Assembly (NCBI GenBank): GCA_020200135.1
Contig: JAIVJI010000064.1
Span: 92,988-156,987, forward strand
Reading direction: 5' to 3'
From: Acidobacteriota bacterium
GTDB taxonomy: Bacteria > Acidobacteriota > Blastocatellia > Pyrinomonadales > Pyrinomonadaceae
DNA length: 64,000 nucleotides
The notes beneath the pieces are model-generated. The model worked only from the letters and a program-made list of their open reading frames with translations. It was not told where the DNA came from and did not search any database. Within the stretch, counting starts at the first letter, position 1; each line of letters opens with the position of its first letter. Both the position numbers and the translations under genes were made by a program. Positions 29,494-38,451 of the stretch are shown here, piece by piece.

Positions 29494-30083
29494 CCCAGCC
29501 TTACGCGGAGAACCTCGCGCGCCGGCTCGGCGCGAAAATTCCACAGCTGCCGGACAACGAGTGCCTGCCGGTGGGCGAGAGCTTCGCGGCGGGCTACAAG
29601 CTCGCCGGCCGCATCGGGCAGGAGCCGAGCACGGGCGAGGTCTACGCGCTCGTGAAGGGGCAGCGTCTCGTCCACCTCGTCTACATACGGCACGACAAGG
29701 ACGACCCGGCGGCCGCGCCGGCGTGGAAGTTAGTGGCGGATACGCTCAAGGTCGAGCCGCCCGCGGACCTCCCTCCCGGGGCGGCGATGTCGGGGCGAGT
29801 CGTCTCGGGCGGCGTGCTCAACGGCAGGGCCATCTCCAAGCCGCCGCCGTGGCCTTACCCGGCCGAGGCGAAGAACCTGCTCGTGCAGGGGACGGTCAGC
29901 GTGCAAATCTTCGTTGACGAGACGGGGAAGGTCGTTCACGCGAAGGCCATCTCGGGGCACCGGATGCTGCACGCCGCGAGCGAGACGGCGGCCAAGCGCG
30001 CGAAGTTCAGCCCGACGACGCTCTGCGGCAAGCCGGTGAGGGTGACGGGCGTCATCACCTACAACTTCGTTCTGCAAAGGTGA
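29328..30083 (+). pseudogene. TonB C-terminal-domain protein fragment lacking its start
   Basis: From about 29328 this frame encodes a protein in two parts. The first, beginning LSFDYPEGWTLEDKSNAEL, resembles the PsbP/DcrB-like domain found in some Acidobacteriota proteins. The second is a TonB C-terminal domain with the pattern PPWPYPAEAKNLLVQGTVSVQIFV and ending GVITYNFVLQR. No signal peptide or start codon exists for it, since the upstream frame is the ketosynthase. Its stop overlaps the next methyltransferase start (GTGA), so it belonged to the same operon. Confidence 0.6.
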
Positions 30084-30814
30084 GCGCCCCGGCGCGGGCG
30101 CGCGGCATGTTCGAGCAGTTCAGGCAGCGGAGCGAGGAGCTTGAGCACCTCGACAAGGGCGACTACACGCCCGAGGAGTACGAGGGGTGCCTGCGCGAGC
30201 TGCGCCGGGTCAACCGCTGGCTCGGCGACTCGCGCGCGCTCCGCCGCTCGGTGCTCCCCGACATCGCGCGCGACCGCCCGCGCGAGTTCTCGCTGCTCGA
30301 CGTGGGCGCCGGCTCGGGCAAGCTTCTGCGCGAGGTCGCGCTGTGGGCGCGGGGCGCGGGCAGGGGCGCGCGCCTCGTCGGGCTCGAGCTGAACGGCCGC
30401 GCGGCCGAGGGGCTGGCCGAGGAGTCGCGCGAGTTCTGGGAGATTGAGTCGGTGCGCGGCGACGCGCTCCGCCTGCCCTTCGCCGCCGGGGCGTTCGACT
30501 ACGTGATGTGCTCGCTCTTCACACACCACTTCCGCGACGACGCGTGCGTCCGCGTGCTCACTGAGATGGCGCGCGTCGCGCGGCGGCGCGTCTACTGCAT
30601 CGACCTGCACCGCCACCCCGTCGCCTACCACTTCTACACGACGGCCGGACGGCTCCTCCTACACAACCGCCTCGTGCGCGAGGACGGCGCGCTCTCCATC
30701 CTGCGCAGCTTCCGCCCGCGCGAGCTGCGAGCCTTAGCCGGGCGCGCGGGGCTGTCGGACGTGCGCGTCGAGCGGCGCTTCCCCTACCGCCTGGTCCTGA
30801 GCGCGAGCGCGTGA
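30080..30814 (+). CDS. Class I SAM-dependent methyltransferase
   Basis: This 244-residue protein has the SAM-binding motif LLDVGAGSGKLLREVAL (near residue 73), an acidic second strand (LVGLELNGRAAEGLAEE) and the motif-IV region FDYVMCSLFTHHF. The start GTG at 30080 overlaps the upstream stop by four bases, and its own stop overlaps the next FAD gene. Coupling to a ketosynthase and an FAD oxidoreductase suggests methylation of a polyketide or quinone-like compound; the substrate is unknown. Confidence 0.75.
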   Translation: MSAPARARGMFEQFRQRSEELEHLDKGDYTPEEYEGCLRELRRVNRWLGDSRALRRSVLPDIARDRPREFSLLDVGAGSGKLLREVALWARGAGRGARLVGLELNGRAAEGLAEESREFWEIESVRGDALRLPFAAGAFDYVMCSLFTHHFRDDACVRVLTEMARVARRRVYCIDLHRHPVAYHFYTTAGRLLLHNRLVREDGALSILRSFRPRELRALAGRAGLSDVRVERRFPYRLVLSASA

Positions 30815-32043
30815 TGACGGACTTCGACGCGATCATCGTGGGCGGCGGGCCGGCGGGCGCGTGCGCCGGGATAGAGCTGGCTGCGGCGGGCGCGCGCGTG
30901 CTGATAGCCGAGCGGGAAAAGTTCCCGCGCGAAAAGCTGTGCGGCGAGTTCATCTCGCCCGAGTGCCTGGGCCACTTCGCTCGGCTCGGCGTCCTCGAAC
31001 GGATGAGGGACGGCGGCGGCGCGCGCGTCAGTGAGACGGTCTTCTACGCGCCTTCCGGGCGCGGCGTCTCCGTGCCGAGCGCGTGGTTCGGCGGCGGCGG
31101 CGAGGCGCTCGGCCTGAGCCGCGCCGAGATGGACGCGCGGCTCATGGCGCGCGCGCGCGCGGCCGGCGCCGTCGTCCTCGAAGAGGCGTCGCTCGCGGGC
31201 GTCCTGACAGATGGGGCGCGCGTCGTCGGCGTGCGGCTGCACGTGGACGGCGTGCCGCTTGAGTTTCGCGCGCGCGTCACGCTCGACGCGACGGGGCGGC
31301 ACCGCGCGGTCGTGCGCCGCGCCGAGCGCGAGCTGCGCGGCGCGGGCGCGGCGGGCGAGGGAAGCGCCGAGGCGAGCGGGCGCGCGCGCCTCGTCGCCTT
31401 CAAGGCGCACCTTGAGGGCGCGCGCGGCGCGCCGGGCGTCTGCGAAATCTACTTCTACCCCGGCGGCTACGGCGGGCTGAGTCCGGTCGAGGGCGGACTG
31501 AGTAACCTCTGCTTCATCGCGCGCGCCCGCGACGTGCGCGCGCGCGCGAGCGACGCCGAGCGCGTCGTGCGCGAGGTCGTCGGTCGCAACCGCCGCGCCG
31601 CGCACACGCTCGAAGGAGCGCGCGCGTGCGACCGCTGGCTCGGCGTCTCGGTCGAGAGCTTCGGCCGCCACGAGCCCGCGCCCTTCCCGGGCCTGCTCGC
31701 CGTCGGCGACGCCGCAGCCTTCATCGACCCCTTCACCGGCAGCGGCATGTTGATGGCGCTCGAAGGCGGCGAGCTTGCGGCCTCGGCCGTCTCGCGCTGG
31801 CTCGCGCGGGGCACGGAAGACTTCGGGCCGCTCGCTCGCGAGTACCGCGCGGCCTACGCCACGCGCTTCGACGCGCGTCTGCGTCTGTGCGGGCTGCTGC
31901 GCCGCGCCGCGCTCGCCCCGCCCGCGCTCGCGGAGGCCGGCGTCCTCGCACTCGGCGCGAGCGCGGCCCTCCGACGACGCCTCGCGCGCGCGACGCGCGG
32001 CGGCGGCGCTTCCGAAAATCATCAGCCCGACCTCGGGCTCTGA
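30814..32043 (+). CDS. FAD-dependent oxidoreductase (geranylgeranyl-reductase/monooxygenase-like)
   Basis: This protein of about 409 residues has the Rossmann motif DAIIVGGGPAGACAGIEL, then REKLCGEFISPECLGHF, and the second FAD motif GDAAAFIDPFTGSGMLMALEGGELAA. The family includes tryptophan-halogenase-like and GG-reductase-like enzymes. The Arg/Ala-rich C-terminus ends SENHQPDLGL. ATG 30814 (or GTG 30811) overlaps the methyltransferase stop. With the ketosynthase and methyltransferase it probably tailors a lipid-like or polyketide product. A transposase remnant lies immediately downstream. Confidence 0.75.
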   Translation: MTDFDAIIVGGGPAGACAGIELAAAGARVLIAEREKFPREKLCGEFISPECLGHFARLGVLERMRDGGGARVSETVFYAPSGRGVSVPSAWFGGGGEALGLSRAEMDARLMARARAAGAVVLEEASLAGVLTDGARVVGVRLHVDGVPLEFRARVTLDATGRHRAVVRRAERELRGAGAAGEGSAEASGRARLVAFKAHLEGARGAPGVCEIYFYPGGYGGLSPVEGGLSNLCFIARARDVRARASDAERVVREVVGRNRRAAHTLEGARACDRWLGVSVESFGRHEPAPFPGLLAVGDAAAFIDPFTGSGMLMALEGGELAASAVSRWLARGTEDFGPLAREYRAAYATRFDARLRLCGLLRRAALAPPALAEAGVLALGASAALRRRLARATRGGGASENHQPDLGL

Positions 32044-32130
32044 GCGCCGAACCTCACTATCAAGATGCGCACGCGCCGCCTGACGAGACTGACGAACGCT
32101 TTCTCAAAGAAGTGGGCGAACCTCCGCGGG
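32044..32130 (+). mobile_element. Remnant of a DDE transposase (C-terminal fragment)
   Basis: Directly after the FAD oxidoreductase stop, one frame reads PNLTIKMRTRRLTRLTNAFS followed by KKWANL. This is the motif found near the C-terminus of IS1/IS1595-like transposases (NLTxRxxxRRLTRLTNxFSKK). Nothing upstream or downstream supports an intact element, and no terminal inverted repeats are visible. The frame continues to a stop near 32191 with unrelated sequence. It is a decayed scar of an insertion. Confidence 0.65.
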
Positions 32131-32292
32131 GACGCTGAAAGACCTCTTACACGCCTAAAGAAATCTGTTGCAATATCCTTCGGGCGGCGCTAATCTCCCG
32201 CCCGTGGGTCGCCTCTGCTTTCCGACCCTCACGACAGGCACACTAAGCCCTAGCCGCCAGAAGGCAGCTTGCCCGGCCGGAAGGCGCGCGGA

Positions 32293-32523
32293 CTAGACCA
32301 GCGCGAGCACGCCCGCGAGCAGGTCAAGAACAGTCTCCGCGAGACTGTCCGTTGCCCCGTCGGGCGCTTCGCCTTCCGAGGCGTCGGGTGTGGTGTTTTG
32401 TTCCTGCCCTGCGGTCGCCGGCTGTGGCGGCGGGGGCTGTGGCGAGCCGTTAGGCATCTCGCCGGCATAGACGGGGAACGTCAAGGCCAGTATCAAGGCC
32501 GCTACGCTGACAGCTTTACGCAT
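32293..32523 (-). CDS. Small secreted Pro/Gln-rich peptide
   Basis: This 76-residue product has a clear Sec signal peptide: MRKAVSVAALILALTFPVYA, with an AYA-type cleavage site. The predicted mature peptide of about 56 residues begins GEMPNGSPQPPPPQPATAG, has an acidic middle (PDASEGEAPDGATDS) and ends in a hydrophobic stretch (VLDLLAGVLALV). It has no Cys. It is transcribed divergently from the TPR-Fis regulator, 117 bases away, across a region with a strong palindrome. Function is unknown; the context suggests a signalling or membrane-active peptide. Confidence 0.65.
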   Translation of the reverse strand: MRKAVSVAALILALTFPVYAGEMPNGSPQPPPPQPATAGQEQNTTPDASEGEAPDGATDSLAETVLDLLAGVLALV

Positions 32524-32594
32524 CCTCTTTTCCTCTCGCTTTAATGAGGGTTAACCGAAGCCGCCGCCCGAACCCGAAGGTTCGGGGGCTTTGT

Positions 32595-32622
32595 CGCACA
32601 TGCCGAAAAATCGGCATGTGCG
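32595..32622. promoter_or_regulatory. Perfect palindrome between divergent peptide and TPR-Fis genes
   Basis: CGCACATGCCGA and TCGGCATGTGCG (12-base arms) flank AAAA. A weaker palindrome (CCGAACC/GGTTCGG) lies just before it. The 18-base distance to the regulator ATG suits an operator for autoregulation, though an RNA hairpin in the leader is also possible. Confidence 0.55.
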
Positions 32623-32640
32623 GAGAAAGGCTGACCTCAC

Positions 32641-34128
32641 ATGACATTAGCAGATAGCCGCCTGAAGGAACTAGATAACCCCTCACTATCAGAGAATGAG
32701 CGCGTCATGTTGCGCTGCCGTGTAGCGGCAGACCTCATCCACAAAGGGCAGTACGAGGGCGCGCGCGAGGCTTTAGGCGAGTTGTGGCCGGGAGTCGGGC
32801 AGAGGCCGGAAGTGAAGAGGCTGCTGCCCGTGACGGCCGCCGAAGTCTTACTCCAAAGTGGGACGCTCACGGGCTGGCTCGGCAGCGCGCGTAACGTACA
32901 GGGCGCGCAGGAGCAGGCTAAAGACCTTCTCTCCGAAGCACTCCGAAAGTTCAAGTCTCAGGGTAAACACGCGAAGGTCTCTGAGGCGCAGTATGAACTT
33001 GGCATGTGCTACTGGCGGCTCGGCTCTTACGACGAGTCGCGGGTGACGTTAGAAGAGGCGTTAAAGGGGCTTGGCGATCATGACGGCGAGTTAAGAGCCA
33101 AAGTGCTGATAAGGCGCAGTCTCGTTGAAGTCTGGACGGGCAGGTATCACGAAGCGTGGAAGATGCTGGACGAGGCCGCCGCGTTCTTCGAGGGCTGCGG
33201 CGACGCGCTTAAGGGAAGGTGGCATGGGCAGAAGGGGTTGGTCTTTAGGAGGCTCGCCACGGCGGAAGGGCGGGCGGATTACTTTGATAAGGCCATCATC
33301 GAATACACCGCAGCAATTTACCACTACGAGCAGGCCAAGCATGAAAGGTACTGCGGCACTAACTTAAACAACCTTGCTTTCTTACTCTACAAGCTCGGCA
33401 GGTATAAAGACGCGCACGAACACTTAGACCGGGCAGAGTTCATCTTTACGAGGCTGGAAGACCCCGGCAACCTCGCGCAGGTTGACGAGACGCGGGCGCG
33501 CGTTCTGATAGCTGAGGGGCTACACCGCGAGGCAGACCGCATCCTCGCGGGAGTCGTTAAGACCTTCGAGCAGGGTAGCGAGTTCGCCTTGCTCGCAGAC
33601 GCTCTCACCGTTCAAGGCGTCGCGTGGGCAAGGCTCGGGGCGTCCGAACGCTCTATCGCCGTACTGTACCGCGCGGCGGACATAGCCGAAGGCGTCGGCG
33701 CTCTCACAATCGCCGGTTTCGCGGCGCTGGCCTTAATCGAAGAATACGGCGCGGGACGTCTACTCACTCAGGCGGAAGTCTATAAGGCTTACACGCGCGC
33801 CGACCGGCTGTTGAAAGACTCGCAGGACGCGGAGGACGCCGCGAGGCTTCGGGCGTGCGCGCGCGTGGTCATGCGGAGGCTGGCGGGCGTGCAGCTACAC
33901 GATAAAAACTTCTCGTTCTACGGCGCGGTACAGGAGCTTGAGGCGAAGATAATCGAGCAGGCTTTAGAGGAGACGGGCGGAAGCGTGACGAAGGCGGCGA
34001 AGCTGCTCGGACTGAAGCACCAGACGCTAGGCTCCATACTGAATCAGAGGCACAGGCGGCTTCTGAGGAAGCGGACGCCGGCCGTTCCGCGCCGCCGGAG
34101 TATCATCAAAGAACCCCCTGAAGAATAG
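32641..34128 (+). CDS. TPR-repeat regulator with C-terminal Fis-type helix-turn-helix
   Basis: This 495-residue cytosolic protein is mostly tetratricopeptide helices (about residues 30-400, with repeats such as AQYELGMCYWRLGSYDESRVTLEEAL and NLAFLLYKLGRYKDAHEHLDRAE). The last 60 residues carry a Fis-type HTH, ALEETGGSVTKAAKLLGLKHQTLGSIL, then a basic tail RRLLRKRTPAVPRRR. A TPR sensor joined to a Fis DNA-binding domain suggests ligand- or peptide-controlled transcription. It faces the small secreted peptide gene across a palindromic spacer. Confidence 0.8.
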   Translation: MTLADSRLKELDNPSLSENERVMLRCRVAADLIHKGQYEGAREALGELWPGVGQRPEVKRLLPVTAAEVLLQSGTLTGWLGSARNVQGAQEQAKDLLSEALRKFKSQGKHAKVSEAQYELGMCYWRLGSYDESRVTLEEALKGLGDHDGELRAKVLIRRSLVEVWTGRYHEAWKMLDEAAAFFEGCGDALKGRWHGQKGLVFRRLATAEGRADYFDKAIIEYTAAIYHYEQAKHERYCGTNLNNLAFLLYKLGRYKDAHEHLDRAEFIFTRLEDPGNLAQVDETRARVLIAEGLHREADRILAGVVKTFEQGSEFALLADALTVQGVAWARLGASERSIAVLYRAADIAEGVGALTIAGFAALALIEEYGAGRLLTQAEVYKAYTRADRLLKDSQDAEDAARLRACARVVMRRLAGVQLHDKNFSFYGAVQELEAKIIEQALEETGGSVTKAAKLLGLKHQTLGSILNQRHRRLLRKRTPAVPRRRSIIKEPPEE

Positions 34129-34429
34129 CAACACAGATTTAGGACACCACCCGCCGGAAAGGGTTCTTGCCAAAGCCGGTCTGTTTAAGGTACAAAGTCG
34201 TTCGTAAGTGACGACAGGTTGCTCCCCGTCAAGAACAGAGATTTAAGTCACAGACCACCTTTCACGAGCGGGCGAGAAGCGGCCTAAGCTCCCGGCGCGC
34301 GCCCGCCGTCTGTTCGCGAGCAACCTTGACAAGGCTCACGCTGGCGGATTTGTCCCGCGCCCGAACAACGTGCGGCGGCGGCCGCCTCGCCCGAATTCGA
34401 CCCATTTGTCTTCAAGGAGAGAAGAAGTT
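34129..34429. other. Intergenic region before the TonB-dependent receptor
   Basis: About 300 bases with no supported gene. A Shine-Dalgarno stretch (caaggagagaag) lies directly before the receptor start. I see no clear terminator for the TPR-Fis gene and no promoter of good quality. Confidence 0.45.
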
Positions 34430-37400
34430 ATGCGTGCTAACCCACGGCGGTGGCTCCCGACCGCTTACCGTTTCGTGCTCGCGTGCGCCTGCGCGCTCGC
34501 CTTCGGCGCGGGCCCCGCACTGGCGCAGGCCGACGCCACATCCGCCAACCTGAGCGGCTTCGTGCACGACCCGGCGGGCGCGGTCGTCACCGGCGCCACC
34601 GTCACGGCGCGCAACCCCTCGGTCGGCGTCACACGCACGACGACGACCAACGACGAGGGCTTCTACCAGCTCGTCCAACTCCCGCCGGGCGCATACGAGG
34701 TGTCGGTCGAGGCCGCCAACTTCAAGAAGGCCCTCATCCCCTCGGTCACCGTCACCGTCGGCCAGCGCGCCGACCTCGACATCGCGCTCGAGCTGGGGCA
34801 GATCACCGACGTGGTCACCGTCACCGGCGCGCAGACCGAGCTGATCGAGACCTCGAAGACCAACGTCTCGAACACCATCGACGAGCAGCGCATCGACAAC
34901 CTGCCCATCAACCAGCGCGACTACATCAACTTCGCGCTGACGACCTCGAACGTCACGCGCGACAACGGCCGCCCCATCGGCCCCGCGCCGACCTCGGGTC
35001 TCAACTTCGGCGGCCAGCGCGGGCGCTCGAACCTCGTCCAGGTCGACGGCGCCGACAACACCGACAACTCGGTCAACGCCTCGCGCTCGACCGTCTCGCA
35101 GGAGGCGGTGCAGGAGTTCCAGGTCGTCACCAACTCGTTCGCGCCGGAGTTCGGGCGCACCGCGGGCGGCGTCGTCAACGTCGTCACCAAGTCGGGGACC
35201 AACGAGGTGCGCGGCAACGTCTACGGCTTCATCCGCCACAAGTCGATTCAGGCCAAGAACCCGTTCGCGCCCATCATCGACAACGACCCGGAGAAGAAGC
35301 CGCCGTTCACGCGCGCGCAGTACGGCGCCACGATCGGCTTCCCGCTCGCGCGCGACATGACGTTCGGCTTCCTCGCCTTCGAGCAGCGCAAGCGGCAGGA
35401 GTCGGGCTTCTTCACCTCGGACGTCGTCCAGGGTCTGAATTCGAGCGTCACCATCGGCGCGCCGTTCCTCCCCTTCTCGCAGACCTTCACGCGCATCAAC
35501 TCGGCGCAGGCCGCCTACGTCCAGGGGCTTTTGACGCAGGCCGCGACGCTCATCGGGACGGGCGTGCCCGCCAACATCGCCACGGGGCAGGCGCTCGCCG
35601 GCGCCGCCGTCCAGTACGCGACGCTCGCCTCGGCCGGCGGCCAGACCGGCCTGACCGGCTCCAGCACGCTCATCAGCCCGGGCGGCGCCATCCCCGCCGG
35701 CACGCCCATCGGCCAGCGCTTCTTCCTGACGGGCGCGCCCGTCCCCGTCAACCCGAACGCCTTCCGCCCGCTGCTCGGGCTCCCGCGCGTCTTCCCCATC
35801 GCCGAGGACACGACCTTCGCGTCGGGACGCCTCGACCACCGCATCAACGAGCGTAACGACCTCACGATGCGCTTCAGCTACAACCCGTCGGACATCACGG
35901 GCATTCAGGTCGAGTCGCAGAACCAGGCGCTCGGCCAGAACGACTTCTCGCGCACGGGCATCCAGACGCTGCGCGACTCGAACTTCGTCGCCACGCTCCA
36001 CTCGACGCTCTCGAACACGATGGTCAACGAGGCGCGCTTCAACTTCGGCCAGCGGCGCGCCACCTTCACCTCGCAGAACGGGCAGGGCACGGCCTACAAC
36101 ATCTCGGGCGTCGCCTTCGTCGGCCGCGAGCTGTTCTCGCCGGTCATCCGCACCGAGAACCGCTACGCCTACAGCGACAGCCTGAGCTGGGTCGCCGGCA
36201 ACCACACGCTGAAGTTCGGCGGCGACGCCAACTTCGTCAGCGTCTCGGCGCTCTTCGAGCTGAACTTCGCCGGCCTCTTCAACTTCGGCGGGCTCTCGGC
36301 CAACACGCTCGCGCCCTTCCCCGGCAGCGCGCCGGCGTTCACGCCCGTCCAGCAGTACGGGCTGGGCTTCCCCAACAACTTCGTCCAGGGCTTCGGCAAC
36401 CCGAGCAGCAACCTCAAGAACCGCCCGCTCGCGGCCTTCGCGCAGGACTCGTGGAAGATTCGCCCGAACCTGACGCTCAACTACGGCGTGCGCTACGACT
36501 ACGAGATAACCGACCAGCTCGCCGTGCAGGACTTCCGCGACCCGCTCTCGGGGCTCACCGTCGCCGCCGGCACCACGCAGCAGTTCTACAACGCCTTCGG
36601 CGTCCAGCAGGGCTTCCCGCGCGACAAGGACAACATCGCGCCGCGCATCGGCGTGGCCTGGGACCTGACGGGCAACGGCGACACGGTGCTGCGCGCCGCC
36701 TACGGTCTCTTCTACGACCACCCGCTCCTGGCCATCGGCTTCAACTCCGACATCGCCGACAACGTGCAGCAGCAGCAGTTCATCTCCTTGCCCGGCAGCC
36801 CGGCGCCGACCGCGCTCCTGAACGCCGTGCAGATCTTCCAGGGCACGGTCTGCACCGCGGCCTCCAGCAACCCGCTCTGCCCGCCGGGGTTCACCACGCC
36901 GGGCACGGCGCCGTCGGCGCGGTACCAGTTCGGCCGCCAGCGCTTCGACGACCAGACGTTCCCGGGCTTCGGGCCGTTCCTGCCGTTCTCGCTGCCGGTC
37001 TCGACCGACTTCGAGTTCGCCTACGCCAACCAGGCCAACGTCACGCTCGAGCGCAAGCTGACGACGAACATGTCGTTCCAGGCGAGCTGGCTCTTCACGG
37101 GCGCGCACCACCTGCCGCACCCGACCAACCTGAACGCGCCGAACAACGCGCTGCTCATCCAGAACTTCGTCCGCTGCTTCGGCACTCAGCCGACGAACAC
37201 GACTGCGGTGCTCACGGTCTCGCCCACGGCCTGCTCGAACATCGTCGCGCAGCCCATCCCCGGCCTCATCGCCGTCACCACGCGCGGCGCGGTCGTCCAG
37301 CCGTTCGCGGCCAACCTCTTCCGCCCGTCGGGGCCCAACTACTTCTTCACGCAGGCCATCACGGGCGGCGCGGTCACGCCCTCGGTCTTCAACGGCGCGC

Positions 37401-38164
37401 TCACCGCGACGGGCGCGCTCGCGCGGCCGGGCTTCGTCACCACCTTCGGCGACGTCAACGCGCAGGTCTCGGACGGCAACAACGTCTACCACGCCGGCAC
37501 CTTCGAGGTGCGCCGGCGCTTCGCCGACAACTACCAGTTCCTCGCCTCCTACACCTGGTCGCACTCGATCGACGATTCGAGCGACCTCCAGACGCTGCTG
37601 CTGCCGCAGGACGTAACCCGGCTCGACCTCGAGCGCGCCGACTCACTCTTCGACCAGCGCCACCGCTTCGTCTTCAGCGCCGTGTTGGCCGCGCCCGGCT
37701 CGTGGCGCAGCGAGGGCGGGTTCCGCAGCTTCCTCTCGGGCTTCATCGTCGCCCCGATCTTCGAGTGGTCGGCGGGCCGACCCTTCAACATCCTCTCGGG
37801 GCAGGACACGAACAACGACCTGTCGAGTTCGACCGACCGCCCGTCGGTCGACTCGAACGGCGTGCTCTTCGTGCCCGCGCCGTTCCAGTCCGGCAACCTC
37901 GGGCGCAACGTCGGGCTGACGCACTCCTACCAGTCGCTCGACCTGCGCGTGACGCGCAACATCCCCTTGGGCGAACGCTTCCGCCTCGAAGTCATCGCCG
38001 AGGGCTTCAACCTCTTCAACCGCTTCAACGAGGCCGCGGTCTCGCCGCGGTTCGAGGACGTCAACCTCGTGGGCGACCGCGCCGGCAACGGTCGCTACCG
38101 CAGCCGCTCGACCGCCGCCTTCGACCCCCGCCAGTTCCAGTTCGGCTTGAAACTAAACTTCTGA
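34430..38164 (+). CDS. TonB-dependent receptor with carboxypeptidase regulatory-like domain (Oar-type)
   Basis: This 1244-residue outer-membrane protein starts with a signal peptide (RFVLACACALAFGAGPALAQA). A carboxypeptidase-regulatory-like beta-sandwich follows (NLSGFVHDPAGAVVTGATVT), then a plug region with TSNVTR, NFGGQRGRSNLVQVDGADNTD and FAPEFGRTAGGVVNVVTKSGTNEVRG, and a long TonB barrel ending in an aromatic C-terminus (FQFGLKLNF). It is intact. Such giant receptors are numerous in Acidobacteriota and probably import large or carbohydrate substrates. ATG 34430 fits the signal peptide and ribosome site. Confidence 0.88.
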   Translation: MRANPRRWLPTAYRFVLACACALAFGAGPALAQADATSANLSGFVHDPAGAVVTGATVTARNPSVGVTRTTTTNDEGFYQLVQLPPGAYEVSVEAANFKKALIPSVTVTVGQRADLDIALELGQITDVVTVTGAQTELIETSKTNVSNTIDEQRIDNLPINQRDYINFALTTSNVTRDNGRPIGPAPTSGLNFGGQRGRSNLVQVDGADNTDNSVNASRSTVSQEAVQEFQVVTNSFAPEFGRTAGGVVNVVTKSGTNEVRGNVYGFIRHKSIQAKNPFAPIIDNDPEKKPPFTRAQYGATIGFPLARDMTFGFLAFEQRKRQESGFFTSDVVQGLNSSVTIGAPFLPFSQTFTRINSAQAAYVQGLLTQAATLIGTGVPANIATGQALAGAAVQYATLASAGGQTGLTGSSTLISPGGAIPAGTPIGQRFFLTGAPVPVNPNAFRPLLGLPRVFPIAEDTTFASGRLDHRINERNDLTMRFSYNPSDITGIQVESQNQALGQNDFSRTGIQTLRDSNFVATLHSTLSNTMVNEARFNFGQRRATFTSQNGQGTAYNISGVAFVGRELFSPVIRTENRYAYSDSLSWVAGNHTLKFGGDANFVSVSALFELNFAGLFNFGGLSANTLAPFPGSAPAFTPVQQYGLGFPNNFVQGFGNPSSNLKNRPLAAFAQDSWKIRPNLTLNYGVRYDYEITDQLAVQDFRDPLSGLTVAAGTTQQFYNAFGVQQGFPRDKDNIAPRIGVAWDLTGNGDTVLRAAYGLFYDHPLLAIGFNSDIADNVQQQQFISLPGSPAPTALLNAVQIFQGTVCTAASSNPLCPPGFTTPGTAPSARYQFGRQRFDDQTFPGFGPFLPFSLPVSTDFEFAYANQANVTLERKLTTNMSFQASWLFTGAHHLPHPTNLNAPNNALLIQNFVRCFGTQPTNTTAVLTVSPTACSNIVAQPIPGLIAVTTRGAVVQPFAANLFRPSGPNYFFTQAITGGAVTPSVFNGALTATGALARPGFVTTFGDVNAQVSDGNNVYHAGTFEVRRRFADNYQFLASYTWSHSIDDSSDLQTLLLPQDVTRLDLERADSLFDQRHRFVFSAVLAAPGSWRSEGGFRSFLSGFIVAPIFEWSAGRPFNILSGQDTNNDLSSSTDRPSVDSNGVLFVPAPFQSGNLGRNVGLTHSYQSLDLRVTRNIPLGERFRLEVIAEGFNLFNRFNEAAVSPRFEDVNLVGDRAGNGRYRSRSTAAFDPRQFQFGLKLNF

Positions 38165-38248
38165 TTTCAGGGCGGGTGGCCAAGGACGCCCCGAGATTTG
38201 TCTGTAACTTCAGCGTGCCGTTCGAGTGAGCGAGCACATTCACGCGCA

Positions 38249-38296
38249 GGACGGTGAGCACCCCCCGCTTCTTCACGAGGGGGGTGCTCACCGTCC
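38249..38296. terminator. 18-bp perfect stem hairpin downstream of the receptor
   Basis: GGACGGTGAGCACCCCCC (38249-38266) pairs exactly with its complement at 38279-38296 around a 12-base loop. It lies 85 bases after the receptor stop. There is no T-run, so termination in either direction would need help. Confidence 0.5.
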
Positions 38297-38451
38297 CGAA
38301 CACGCCCTCCGGCTTCCGGCAGTAGTCCGCGAACTGCCGCGCTCTCTCTCTGGCGCGCTCTTTGGCCGCGAGCTCGGCGCGGAGCCGGTCGGCCACGCCC
38401 AGAGTATCCTCTCCTGCCTTAAAGTCATTCCCGCAACACCACCACCGGGCG

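Noticed and set aside
34412-37564. A 1050-residue open frame on the minus strand opposite the TonB-dependent receptor
   Set aside because: It is Arg/Val/Asp/Glu-rich low-complexity sequence, antisense to a clearly conserved receptor, as GC-rich genes often produce; no ribosome site or domain supports it.
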